DNA of 31,727 nt, from NCBI GenBank assembly GCA_035353175.1, contig DAOPZC010000057.1, positions 1 through 31,727 on the forward strand, written 5' to 3'. The notes beneath the pieces were generated by a model that was not told the DNA's origin, did no database searches, and saw only the letters and a program-made list of their open reading frames with translations. This document shows positions 9,101-15,726 of this stretch, one piece after another. A program made the position numbers and the translations under genes. Source of the stretch: DAOPZC01 sp035353175 (GTDB lineage Bacteria > Verrucomicrobiota > Kiritimatiellia > RFP12 > UBA1067). How positions within the stretch are numbered: position 1 is the first letter of the stretch; every line of letters starts with the position of its first letter.

Positions 9101-11176
9101 GACATTCTCCTTGTACGTGTGCGACGGACGGAATTCCACGCGTTCAGCCAGAGGCGTGGTGAGGGCACCCGCTTCCCCAAAGCGCGGCACGGCGAAGAAC
9201 GAGGCCGCCTTCACGCCGCAGTTGACCCACGAGCGGCCGGCCATGATGCGGACGCCGCCGATTTCGCGTTCCTCTCCAAAGTCAAATTCCACCGTGATCG
9301 GCTTCTTCTGCCAGCGCCATGCGCACGTGGGGTTGATGGCGCCGTCGGCCAGCCGTTCGACGCCCTGACCGGGCAGCGTCTCGCCGTCCGACGTGCGCGT
9401 GACATCTGCGGCCGGCAACGTCTCCGGCGGCACCAGCTCCGTCCAGTCGTACTCCTTCAGCGCACCCCACACGGCGGTCGCGTAGGAGTCCTGCTGCGGA
9501 TCGGGGTTCATCAGCATGTCCGTCCAGGACGGCGGCGCTTCCACCAGGCGGATGGAAGAGAAGAGCTGCGGCTCGGCCGCGTACGCATGCGCAGCCGCGA
9601 TGCAGTCGGCCCCCTTGGCGACGAGCGGCACGGGGTTCCCGCCGTTCGCCTTCACGTCGGCCGCGGTTTTCCTGATCAACGCCTCGGCCTTCACGCCTAT
9701 GCGCGAACGCCCGAGGGTCGCGAGAATCGCGGCGTGGTTTTCGGCGAGCCTGCCCTCGCGTCCGTTCAGATACCACCATGTGAAGGCGTGATTAAACGTT
9801 GTTTCGTCTTCCGGCGGAAGCTCGGCGAGCGGACGGATGCCCGCCCGACGTCGAACGATTTCGCGGAAGTCGCGTTTGCTCGCGGCGCGGATCTTGGCCA
9901 GCCGGTCCGCCTCTTCGGCGACGAGCGCGTAGACCGACTTGAATCCCGGTAGATCGCGCACCTGTCCGGTCTTCGTCACCAGCCCTTTCTCCATCGGGAA
10001 CGGAAGCTCCGTCGCGCCGTATTCGAAATCACCGGTTACCTTGCGGAGCCCCTCCACGTCGAGGACGAGCTTGCCGTCCTTCTTGCCGCAGTGGGGCGTC
10101 GCCTCGCCCTTGACGTGGTACAAGAGCCAGTCCAGCGCCGCCTGGCGTGACGATTCGGCCCAGCCGTGCGGGCCGTCGCAGCTGTAGAGCCCCACGTCGT
10201 TGGACGCACCGAGGCGGTCGTGGAGTCCCTGGAGGATGCCGAACGTGGACCGCACGCCCGCGATCGGGAAGTAATCCGCGTGGCGCGCCCCGATCAGCAG
10301 ATCCACGCGCGGCTGACCGAGCGCGACAAGCGCGGCGTGGTTGAACCCGCTCTTTAGCTGCCCGTGAAAAAACTGCTCCGAGTCGTGGCAGCCCCGCTCA
10401 CGGATCACCTCGCGCAGGGATGACACATAGCAGTTGGGGCACGCCACCTTGACCCGTTCGTCGAACGCCTGGAGGTAGACGCTCATCGTGCCGCCGCCGG
10501 AGTTGCCCGCAACGGCGAGCTTCGAGAGGTCGAGCTCCGTGCGTGACGCCATGTAGTCGATCGACCGCAGGGCGTCCCAGAGGCGGAAGCGCGCGAAGTT
10601 CCAGCCCACCAGCCACGCCCGCGCGCCGAGCGAGGCGTGCTCCGCGGAGCAGTTCTCCTGCGTGTCGTACTTCGCCGCGCACTGCCGCCGCTCACCCTGG
10701 CTGAGCGGATCCGGGGCGAACACGCCGAAACCCGCCTTAACCGCGAGGATCGCCATGCGGCGGTAGCCGTCGCGCAGCTTGCCCTCGTTCGAGTGGCCGT
10801 GCACGATCAGAACACCCGGATAAGGCGCCTTGAATTTCGGATCGGCCGGCAGATACAGGAGCCCCGTCACGTACACGCCCGGCTGCGACTGGAACACGAC
10901 TTTCTCTATCCGGTAGCCTTCGCACTGGATCACGCCCGTCGTGCGGTCTTCGAGCGGCGTCTGTTCCGGCAGGCCGCCGAGGCTCTCCAGCCACGCCGCG
11001 CGCCACTCCTTTTGCTTCGCGGCCAGCGCCTCCGGCGTGCGGATCGCCGCCACGGCGGCGTCCGCCGCCTCGTCGTAGGCGGCGACATGCTTCATCAACT
11101 CGCGGCTGATGTCCTGCGTTGCAAGCGCCGCGCAGGCGGAGAACACGGCAACCGAAATCAGAATGGGGTTCATCAT
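6176..11176 (-). CDS. Secreted fusion: alpha/beta-hydrolase esterase + discoidin-like + HzsA-related dihaem protein, 1666 aa
   Basis: After a signal peptide (MMNPILISVAVFSACAALA), residues about 60-370 form an acetylxylan-esterase/prolyl-oligopeptidase-like alpha/beta-hydrolase: VLIVHGHSNEGK (oxyanion), nucleophile elbow GNSGGG (Ser ~226), ARHADYFPI (probable acid) and GPHGW (His ~337). Residues about 590-760 look like an F5/8 type C (discoidin) carbohydrate-binding domain (LADGAINP...ITVEFDFGEEREIGGVRI). From about 770 onward it matches HzsA-related proteins of the PVC group: TolB/WD40-like propeller segments (PDGSIVFQSTRCGHS, MNPDGTKQTG), then two c-type haem motifs CVGCH (~1407) and CVACH (~1494), and a terminal ACWIDLAVPFCGSY segment. 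These are normally separate proteins. The frame is uninterrupted. Start: ATG 11176 or 11173; an AGGTGA sits rather far upstream (~16 nt). An upstream TTG at 11221 would spoil the signal peptide. Substrate and redox role are unknown. Confidence 0.8.
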   Translation of the reverse strand: MMNPILISVAVFSACAALATQDISRELMKHVAAYDEAADAAVAAIRTPEALAAKQKEWRAAWLESLGGLPEQTPLEDRTTGVIQCEGYRIEKVVFQSQPGVYVTGLLYLPADPKFKAPYPGVLIVHGHSNEGKLRDGYRRMAILAVKAGFGVFAPDPLSQGERRQCAAKYDTQENCSAEHASLGARAWLVGWNFARFRLWDALRSIDYMASRTELDLSKLAVAGNSGGGTMSVYLQAFDERVKVACPNCYVSSLREVIRERGCHDSEQFFHGQLKSGFNHAALVALGQPRVDLLIGARHADYFPIAGVRSTFGILQGLHDRLGASNDVGLYSCDGPHGWAESSRQAALDWLLYHVKGEATPHCGKKDGKLVLDVEGLRKVTGDFEYGATELPFPMEKGLVTKTGQVRDLPGFKSVYALVAEEADRLAKIRAASKRDFREIVRRRAGIRPLAELPPEDETTFNHAFTWWYLNGREGRLAENHAAILATLGRSRIGVKAEALIRKTAADVKANGGNPVPLVAKGADCIAAAHAYAAEPQLFSSIRLVEAPPSWTDMLMNPDPQQDSYATAVWGALKEYDWTELVPPETLPAADVTRTSDGETLPGQGVERLADGAINPTCAWRWQKKPITVEFDFGEEREIGGVRIMAGRSWVNCGVKAASFFAVPRFGEAGALTTPLAERVEFRPSHTYKENVATWKPVTCRRVRMVIEDTYDFKPNYYSGYTHTATPLLPKFFETPPYPEFSGKTPTVQIAEMSFFGADLPDDLPLPNKDGTEAFPASRLVRDWMYQSCAVSNISHCANVDPDTTQPDPMGQDVSFVMRATDNGRDPEWRGERAAKRKAFLAQFRKEFTQFVYVKHIVMGNSIMHATDDLSDASYQEWKGVPDYRFGSSQLILATIASDGSVSQEVLLDEPDGMIRDPSLSFDAKTLVFAKRRSLEKDDYHLWTLDLETRAQRQLTFNGAVKKEDVKGQTADFEMPCSDIEPCWLPDGSIVFQSTRCGHSVDCWPLPVSNLFRCDADGKNIRRIGFDQVQTFYPQLMDDGRVCYTRWEYNDRSASGLQQLYAMNPDGTKQTGLFANNSEFPFSLMHTRGIPGTSDIMMLSCGHHVGQKGRLALTRLAEADDYANSTYDPAKSVWNMDTNPVVMHFPGNRKMTIPWSPWDNPCGPAVTNMPGMYYVAGAAMDASPGVQPVKMPHDYHYNVFDMHTQFGPQWAYPFPLGCGRFLVSFMPEGCRYYRGPYSSRFGVYAMDETGRRELLAFDWGQHCMQPLPVKRRTPPPRLVPKIDFAQGFGTYYVQNVYEGAAMAGAPTGCVKKLRVIGLEYRPVHIGWNWQFGWHSTQGKIGTPIAVGNAAYDVKHVLGEADVEADGSCSFRAPARTPLYFQLIDQEGCCIQTMRSWSTLQPGEINGCVGCHEHPHRAGVEYAKALALRRPPQALKPPLPGGGAHPLLAALEQEGPLANLDNWMGLNRTKAVEDTDRNDGFSFTRLIQPILDAKCVACHNGSGDKAPAAMDLRGTRGQLPPSDDQSKRKYTTSYLALTYKGQCNEKINFAHGLGFAPFKPPYSFGAARSSVWRMLAQGHHEVQLTDAELRTLACWIDLAVPFCGSYVERHDWNDWYRQRYEYACNKRAAFAWLELNDVRKGLGLPPVPLTGFIPDVAEPRRQKYWSE

Positions 11177-11205
11177 GCTTTTGTTAGTAATATCACCTTT
11201 TTCAA

Positions 11206-11274
11206 ACCGCGAATAGCGCAAATTAAGCGACTATTGCCCCGTTTTCCATTCGTTCTATTCGCACGATTCGCGGT
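11206..11274. repeat. ATTCG-type 9-bp repeats in inverted arrangement
   Basis: On the + strand, three 9-bp units, ATTCGTTCT, ATTCGCACG and ATTCGCGGT, run in tandem at 11248-11274. On the opposite strand, ATTTGCGCT and ATTCGCGGT lie at 11223-11206. The two arrays face each other across 24 nt, with the terminal ATTCGCGGT units forming a 9-bp inverted repeat. The array lies 30-100 bp upstream of the esterase-fusion start. A related end (TATCGCGGTTCAAACC) occurs near 12749-12764, upstream of the beta-lactamase-family gene. It may be a small mobile repeat or a regulatory array. Confidence 0.55.
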
Positions 11275-11297
11275 CCAGGATGGTGCCGTTCCCACTG

Positions 11298-11522
11298 CTA
11301 TTCTCCAGCCGGGAACCATTCGGTGTCCGCTTGGTCCTCCGTCAGACAGAGGCGGAAGCCGTCGTTAAACGTCTCGCCGCCGCTCGCGATCTGCGGGTAG
11401 CGGCAAGCCGAACGGTAGACGCTCATCTCGGACGTCGCCACGCGGGTCGGCTTTTGGGACCAGAGCCCTTTCGTGAAGGCTTTCAAGCGCGAGCGCGGCC
11501 TCACCCCCAGCCAGTACCGCAA
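11298..11522 (-). pseudogene. Remnant resembling a SUMF1/FGE-sulfatase C-terminus
   Basis: An open frame of about 74 codons reads LRYWLGVRPRSRLKAF at its start and later SVYRSACRYPQI ... NDGFRLCLTEDQ. The R-S-A-x-R ... GFRLCL pattern is the usual C-terminal signature of formylglycine-generating-enzyme (SUMF1/PvdO) domains. Only this end is present: there is no ATG, no RBS and no N-terminal 200 residues. It lies 39 nt downstream of the beta-lactamase-family gene. Most simply it is a truncated relic, but a small independent gene starting at TTG 11522 cannot be excluded. Confidence 0.45.
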
Positions 11523-11560
11523 GCGTCACTAGACCATCTGACGCCTCTTTTTTCTGCCGG

Positions 11561-12667
11561 TCAGCCCCTCAGCAGCGCGAGCACCTTCATCCGGCCCCGC
11601 ATCGAACCGAGGTAGTCGCCCGTCCTGTTCCCGAGGAACACGCCGGCGCGTCCCTTCTCCGGGTCTACGACCACCGCCGGTCCGGTCCATCCTGAATGGG
11701 CGATGGTGGCCGGGGAAAAAACCAGGTCAGGCGTCATCTGCGTCTTGGAACGCTCGGCCGGCATATCCCAGCCGAACGAACGGCGCACTCCGCCCTTTTC
11801 GAAGCTCGGGGTGAAGAGCAGGTCGTAGTACGCCTTCGGGAAGCGCCGCCGGTGCAGGAGGTCGGCCGCGAACAGCCGCATGTCGCCGACGGTCGAGAAG
11901 GCGCTGCCGCTGCCGAGCGGAACCGGGCTGACGTGGCAGGCGAGGTCGTTGTGGTCGCCGATCCGCCGGGTGCCCGTCCCCGCGTAGGAGGAGGGCGGGA
12001 ACTCGACCACACGCCCGTCGTCCCTCACGGGGTTCCAGGTGGTGCGCGTCATGCCGAGAGGGCCCCAGAACCGCTTGCGCGCGGCGCTGTCGAGGTCGCT
12101 CCCCGTCAGCTTCTCCACGATCTTCCCGAGGTAGATGAAATTCGAGCAGGCGTATTCGAACGCCTCGCCGCGCGGGCGCACGGGGCGCTTCGCATAGAGC
12201 TTGCGCAGGAACACGGCGGGGTCGCGTTCGGCCCAATAAGGCTTGGAGTTGTCGAAGCCGCCCGAATGCGTGGCGAGGTCGCGCACGGTGATGCGGCATT
12301 TCTCCTTCGCAAGGACGTGCTCCGGCAGATAGGTCGTAAAGGGCGCGTCGGGGTCGAGCCGGCCTTCGGCGACCAGCTGCGCGCAGAGGGAAGCGGTGAA
12401 CGTCTTCCCCACGCTCGCGAGGTCGCAGAGCGAATCCGCCGTCATCGGGACCTTCTTCTCGAGGAAGCACTGCAGGCCCTCCGCCAGCACCGGGCCGCCG
12501 TCCGCATCCGCCGCCACCGCGCCGGCGAAAAGTCCGGCCTGGACCAGTCTCCGCATTTCCTCGCGGGCGGCGGCAAAACGCGCTTCCTCCCGCGGGAATC
12601 CGGCACAGCCCCCCGCGACGCCGCCGGCCGCGCATGCGGCGAGCGAAAGCACTCCCCTGCGCGTCAT
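11561..12667 (-). CDS. Exported serine hydrolase of the beta-lactamase (class C/PBP-like) family, 368 aa
   Basis: Belongs to the beta-lactamase Pfam superfamily (serine D,D-peptidases, esterases and transpeptidase-like hydrolases). Motif 1 is DLASVGKTFTA with Ser85 and Lys88. Motif 2 is YACSNFIYLG with Tyr172, equivalent to YSDxNFxxLG in relatives. Motif 3 is HSGWTG with His324. These support an active acyl-serine enzyme. The N-terminus MTRRGVLSLAACAAGGVAGGC combines twin arginines, a hydrophobic stretch and a lipobox-like AGGC, suggesting a Tat-exported lipoprotein. Start: ATG 12667 (GGGGGA upstream) keeps the twin arginines at the N-terminus. ATG 12736 has an equally good SD (GGGAG, 5 nt) and would add 23 residues before the signal. 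Substrate unknown; esterase, peptidase and beta-lactamase all remain possible. Confidence 0.8.
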   Translation of the reverse strand: MTRRGVLSLAACAAGGVAGGCAGFPREEARFAAAREEMRRLVQAGLFAGAVAADADGGPVLAEGLQCFLEKKVPMTADSLCDLASVGKTFTASLCAQLVAEGRLDPDAPFTTYLPEHVLAKEKCRITVRDLATHSGGFDNSKPYWAERDPAVFLRKLYAKRPVRPRGEAFEYACSNFIYLGKIVEKLTGSDLDSAARKRFWGPLGMTRTTWNPVRDDGRVVEFPPSSYAGTGTRRIGDHNDLACHVSPVPLGSGSAFSTVGDMRLFAADLLHRRRFPKAYYDLLFTPSFEKGGVRRSFGWDMPAERSKTQMTPDLVFSPATIAHSGWTGPAVVVDPEKGRAGVFLGNRTGDYLGSMRGRMKVLALLRG

Positions 12668-12790
12668 CGGCCGTCCCCCCGTCCCGCCTGATGCGTCCCC
12701 TCCGGGCCGAGGCCCCTCCACCGTCAATCCGTCCATCTTCGCTCCCTTTATCGCGGTTCAAACCAAATGGAGAGCCGTAACGGCGAGCCG

Positions 12791-14173
12791 TCAGCGAACC
12801 AGAATCGCCGTGCCCTTCCTGGGCGGGATCAGCGTCAGGAACGCGTCGCCGAGGTAGCCGTGATCGCAAACGGTGCCGTCGTTGGCATCGGTGATCGCGA
12901 TCGTCAGATACCTCCCGGCCGCGACTTGCCTGACCGACACCCAGTCTTCGGTGTCGCGCATGTTAAACCGACTCGCGACGAGCACACCGTCGACGAAAAC
13001 ATAGTAGCTGATCGAGCCGATCACTTTGGGCCGCGAGTCGCCGATGCACGCCGTGAACTTCTCGATTCTGAGGCCGGTCTGTTCCCGCACGCCATCCAGG
13101 TCGAAGGTGATGCCCTTGCTGGCATGCGCGGAAATCAGCGAGTGGTTGGTGGGATCTCCGTTGAAATTCGCGAGGAGGTTGGTGGAAGGGTCGACGTCCA
13201 GGTTCAGCCCGTTGCGCCAAGGCAGGTTGATGCTCGCGCTGTTCTGCGCATTGAAGTCGTAGGTGTGCCCCGCGCCGTCGATCACACAGGGCACATCGTT
13301 CGTGTTCGGGACAAAAGTCCCGTCGACATACAGATTGGCGGGGAAGGTGGTGTACGTGCCCATTGCGGCGGACAGGTCGCCAAGTCCGCCAAAACCGGGC
13401 AACGTGCCGTCGCCCCCGCCCAACGCATCCGCCAAATCGAAGGTGCCGGTCGCATAACGGGGCGCGGTCAGCGGCGTGTAGGTCCCGCTGGCCAGCCCCG
13501 CGATCGAGTTGCTGGGCAGCGCGTCCGTCCAGATCGCCACGTCGTCGATGCGCCCCTGCCACCATTCGGCGAACTTGTCGCCTCCCATGTAGAAGGGACG
13601 GCCGACGATTGCGGTGGTTACCGTTACGTTTGTGACGAGGACGGCGACACCGTTCCGATAGTAGGTGAAGGATTTGTCGCTAGCCCGTTTCACGACGGCA
13701 TGGTGGACCCACTGGCCTTGCGGGATGTCCGCGTAATCCAAGAGCAACTGCGGCGACGTCGTGAACTCAAACTTGGAGGTCGTGAACTTGATCCACTGTC
13801 CGCCCGCCATCGCGTTCGCGTCATAGCGGTTGCCCAAGATCACGTTGTTGTTGACGCCTTGCTGACTGTAGGCCCAGAAGCTCCAGGTGAAGTTGGTCCC
13901 GTCGCCGATGGTCGGGAGGACTCCCGCATCGACATAATTCGTGGCGGTGCTGCCGGTCCCGAAATTGAGCACCTGGCCCCGCTGGGCGTCGCTCATCCAC
14001 GTGACGCCGCTGCCGATCAGAACGCCGTGGGTCCCGCCAGGAACCCGGTTCGTGGCGATGCTGCCCGCGGTCGCGTCCAGCGGCCAGTAACCGATCAACG
14101 CACCCTCCACCCGGGGCGAAAAAACCAGAAAAAGCCCGGCTAGGCCGGATAAAACGACTCCTGTTCGTTGCAT
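12791..14173 (-). CDS. Secreted LamG + NPCBM-like protein with GTAILVR tail, 460 aa
   Basis: Signal peptide MQRTGVVLSGLAGLFLVFS with cleavage near VEG. Residues about 24-235 form a LamG/concanavalin-A-like domain (ALIGYWPLD, TWSFWAY, WVHHAVVKR, YYRNGVAV, GRIDDVAIW). A linker follows, then a C-terminal domain from about residue 350 resembling NPCBM carbohydrate-binding modules (HASKGITFDLDG, YYVFVDGVLV, and AITDANDGTVCDHGYLGDAF). It is therefore probably a glycan-binding secreted protein without a catalytic domain. The chain ends KGTAILVR, like the tails of the two PATR proteins. ATG 14173 has GAGGAG 8 nt upstream; longer upstream extensions of the frame lack a signal peptide and RBS. Confidence 0.8.
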   Translation of the reverse strand: MQRTGVVLSGLAGLFLVFSPRVEGALIGYWPLDATAGSIATNRVPGGTHGVLIGSGVTWMSDAQRGQVLNFGTGSTATNYVDAGVLPTIGDGTNFTWSFWAYSQQGVNNNVILGNRYDANAMAGGQWIKFTTSKFEFTTSPQLLLDYADIPQGQWVHHAVVKRASDKSFTYYRNGVAVLVTNVTVTTAIVGRPFYMGGDKFAEWWQGRIDDVAIWTDALPSNSIAGLASGTYTPLTAPRYATGTFDLADALGGGDGTLPGFGGLGDLSAAMGTYTTFPANLYVDGTFVPNTNDVPCVIDGAGHTYDFNAQNSASINLPWRNGLNLDVDPSTNLLANFNGDPTNHSLISAHASKGITFDLDGVREQTGLRIEKFTACIGDSRPKVIGSISYYVFVDGVLVASRFNMRDTEDWVSVRQVAAGRYLTIAITDANDGTVCDHGYLGDAFLTLIPPRKGTAILVR

Positions 14174-14236
14174 GGCTGGCACTCCTCTCTCGGTCACGAC
14201 GCCCTTTCCTCTACAGGCTGAACGGTTGTTGGCACC

Positions 14237-14266
14237 AGTATCCCGAAACGGCCGCACGCTTGACAA
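14237..14266 (-). promoter_or_regulatory. Candidate sigma70-type promoter for LamG/NPCBM gene
   Basis: Read on the minus strand, TTGTCA (14266-14261) and GATACT (14242-14237) are separated by 18 nt. They lie about 65 nt upstream of ATG 14173, in the 127-nt gap after the preceding gene. Hexamer matches are good for -35 and moderate for -10. Confidence 0.4.
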
Positions 14267-14300
14267 GCTTAAACCCGGAGCGCCATCGGCGTGGCGCGGT

Positions 14301-15464
14301 TCAATTGCGGCGGGGCAGCGGCTCACGCGCGTCGGCGGGACGCAACGCCCCGGTATCGACGTCATAGGTGACGGCCTCCGCGTTACTCTGTCCGCCGGGG
14401 CCAGTCACCCATATCTCCATGCGACCGGTTGCGGCGTCGTCCTCGGCGCGGACCCGGCAGAGCCGCTCCCAGCCCGCCGCGCGTGTTTCGCGGCGGAAGA
14501 CCGCCACGGCGTCCACCGCGTTCACCGCGTCGGACTCCGGACCGATGCGGAACTCCGGCTGACCTTCCGCGCGGCGCATGACCACGCCGTTTCCGGCCGG
14601 CAGCACGATGAGCTCAAAGCCGACCTTGCCGTCGGGATCGCGCATGCGGCAGACCGCGTCGGGGCCATACGTGGCGTTCTCGCGTCTCGTTCCATGGTCC
14701 GCCATCAGCACGTTTTTCACGACCCGCCCTTTCCCGTCCAGCAGGAAATGGCCGGCCTGCGTGCCGGTCCAGCCGGGCCAGCCCAGCATGATGTGGAAGT
14801 GCGGCGGGTGGTCGACGTGGCCATTCGGGAAGTTGCTTTCGAAGCCGTAGAGCCGGATGTCGCCCTTGAAGCCGGGATCGTCGCCGGCAGCAAAGCCCAT
14901 GGCCCGGCACATCTCCCGCGCGGCAAACAGGTAATTCAGCTGCGCCTGGATCTCTGCGGCCGGCCAGGGGCCGCCGCGGTAGGATCCCGCGCGGCGCACC
15001 TCCCAGTTGTGGAAGAGGTGCATGTGGACCGCGCCTTCGACGAGTGAGGTCCCGACGCTGGTCGGGGCCCGCCCGCGGCCCAGCGTGAAGCGCACGCCGT
15101 CGGGCGTGTTGGTGACCGCACCCGCCGCGCCGAGCACCCGGCTGATCCGGACGCCCGGCCAGATCACCCGCACGCTCGGCGGAAGCGGATCCTTGGTTTC
15201 GCTCTCCAGCGTGAAGTAGAATTCGCGGGCATTCGCGCCCGTCCACGCCTCGCCGTTCAGCGCTTTCCAGGAACCCCCCTCGCGCTCGACCACGACGCGC
15301 GGCTGATCCCGGTCCTTGCCGAGTTCGGCCCGCACGACTTTCGCCCCGCACCGGACTGCCGCGTTGCCTGACGCAACCGCGCACCAGCACGGCTCCGCCG
15401 TGCCGAGCCCCAGCCCCGCGGCCAACGACAGCGCGGCGAGTGTTCTCCGACCTCTTCTCGTCAT
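14301..15464 (-). CDS. Secreted protein of unknown function with His-rich motif, 387 aa
   Basis: I do not recognise the family. The N-terminus MTRRGRRTLAALSLAAGLGLG is a twin-arginine/Sec-type signal, so the protein is exported. It contains two histidine clusters that could form a metal site: HMHLFH (His147, 149, 152) and HVDHPPHFH (His216, 219, 222, 224, Asp218). A Trp/Gly-rich segment follows (MLGWPGWTG). The N-terminal third looks beta-rich. There is no SxxK, CxxCH or lipobox. ATG 15464 has GGGGGGA just upstream. A good promoter candidate lies at 15519-15547. The next gene in the same direction has its own promoter candidate. Codon usage is like the neighbours, so there is no sign of recent transfer. 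Confidence 0.7.
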   Translation of the reverse strand: MTRRGRRTLAALSLAAGLGLGTAEPCWCAVASGNAAVRCGAKVVRAELGKDRDQPRVVVEREGGSWKALNGEAWTGANAREFYFTLESETKDPLPPSVRVIWPGVRISRVLGAAGAVTNTPDGVRFTLGRGRAPTSVGTSLVEGAVHMHLFHNWEVRRAGSYRGGPWPAAEIQAQLNYLFAAREMCRAMGFAAGDDPGFKGDIRLYGFESNFPNGHVDHPPHFHIMLGWPGWTGTQAGHFLLDGKGRVVKNVLMADHGTRRENATYGPDAVCRMRDPDGKVGFELIVLPAGNGVVMRRAEGQPEFRIGPESDAVNAVDAVAVFRRETRAAGWERLCRVRAEDDAATGRMEIWVTGPGGQSNAEAVTYDVDTGALRPADAREPLPRRN

Positions 15465-15518
15465 ACCGTCCCCCCTTATCGGATCTCGGCGCGTTCTTCG
15501 GGCACACCGTTTTTGGTT

Positions 15519-15547
15519 ACTATACGCCTCGCCCCGCGCTTATTGAA
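15519..15547 (-). promoter_or_regulatory. Candidate promoter for the His-rich protein gene
   Basis: On the minus strand, TTCAAT (15547-15542), a 17-nt spacer and TATAGT (15524-15519) lie about 55 nt upstream of ATG 15464. The -10 matches consensus at five of six positions; the -35 is weaker. Confidence 0.45.
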
Positions 15548-15588
15548 GCCGAATCTGAGCGATGCCGGACTTTCAACTCCGTTGCCGC

Positions 15589-15618
15589 TTGTCAAATCCA
15601 TGGACAAAGAATTTAAAT
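15589..15618 (+). promoter_or_regulatory. Candidate promoter for the giant PATR gene
   Basis: TTGTCA (15589-15594), an 18-nt spacer and TTAAAT (15613-15618) lie in the locally AT-rich part of the divergent intergenic region, about 110 nt before ATG 15727. TTGTCA with an 18-nt spacer is also seen upstream of the LamG/NPCBM gene. An alternative TAATAA at 15678-15683 is better as a -10 but lacks a well-spaced -35. Confidence 0.35.
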
Positions 15619-15714
15619 TTTGCAACACTCTTATGGTATGAATCGTAAATTGTGTTAACGGTTCAGCGTTAGGTTGGTAATAAAATGTTTCTCGTTTTTC
15701 TGACAGCGTGTTAC

Positions 15715-15721
15715 AGGAGGT
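15715..15721 (+). promoter_or_regulatory. Strong ribosome binding site of the giant PATR gene
   Basis: AGGAGGT ends 5 nt before ATG 15727. This places the start at 15727, not at the in-frame ATG 15685, which has no SD. The N-terminus then reads MSQRFGRGSSL followed by a signal peptide. Confidence 0.8.
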
Positions 15722-15726
15722 CTAGG

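Noticed and set aside
6143..9952. 1269-codon open frame on the + strand
   Set aside because: It is antisense to the esterase/HzsA fusion, Arg/Val/His-rich with no domain or RBS. It results from high-GC codon bias; the minus-strand protein has clear motifs.
11177..11221. TTG 11221 start of the fusion protein
   Set aside because: It would add 15 residues of repeat-derived sequence before a good signal peptide beginning at MMNP.
15685..15726. Upstream ATG 15685 as start of the giant gene
   Set aside because: No RBS before it, while AGGAGGT sits 5 nt before ATG 15727, which begins a proper signal peptide.
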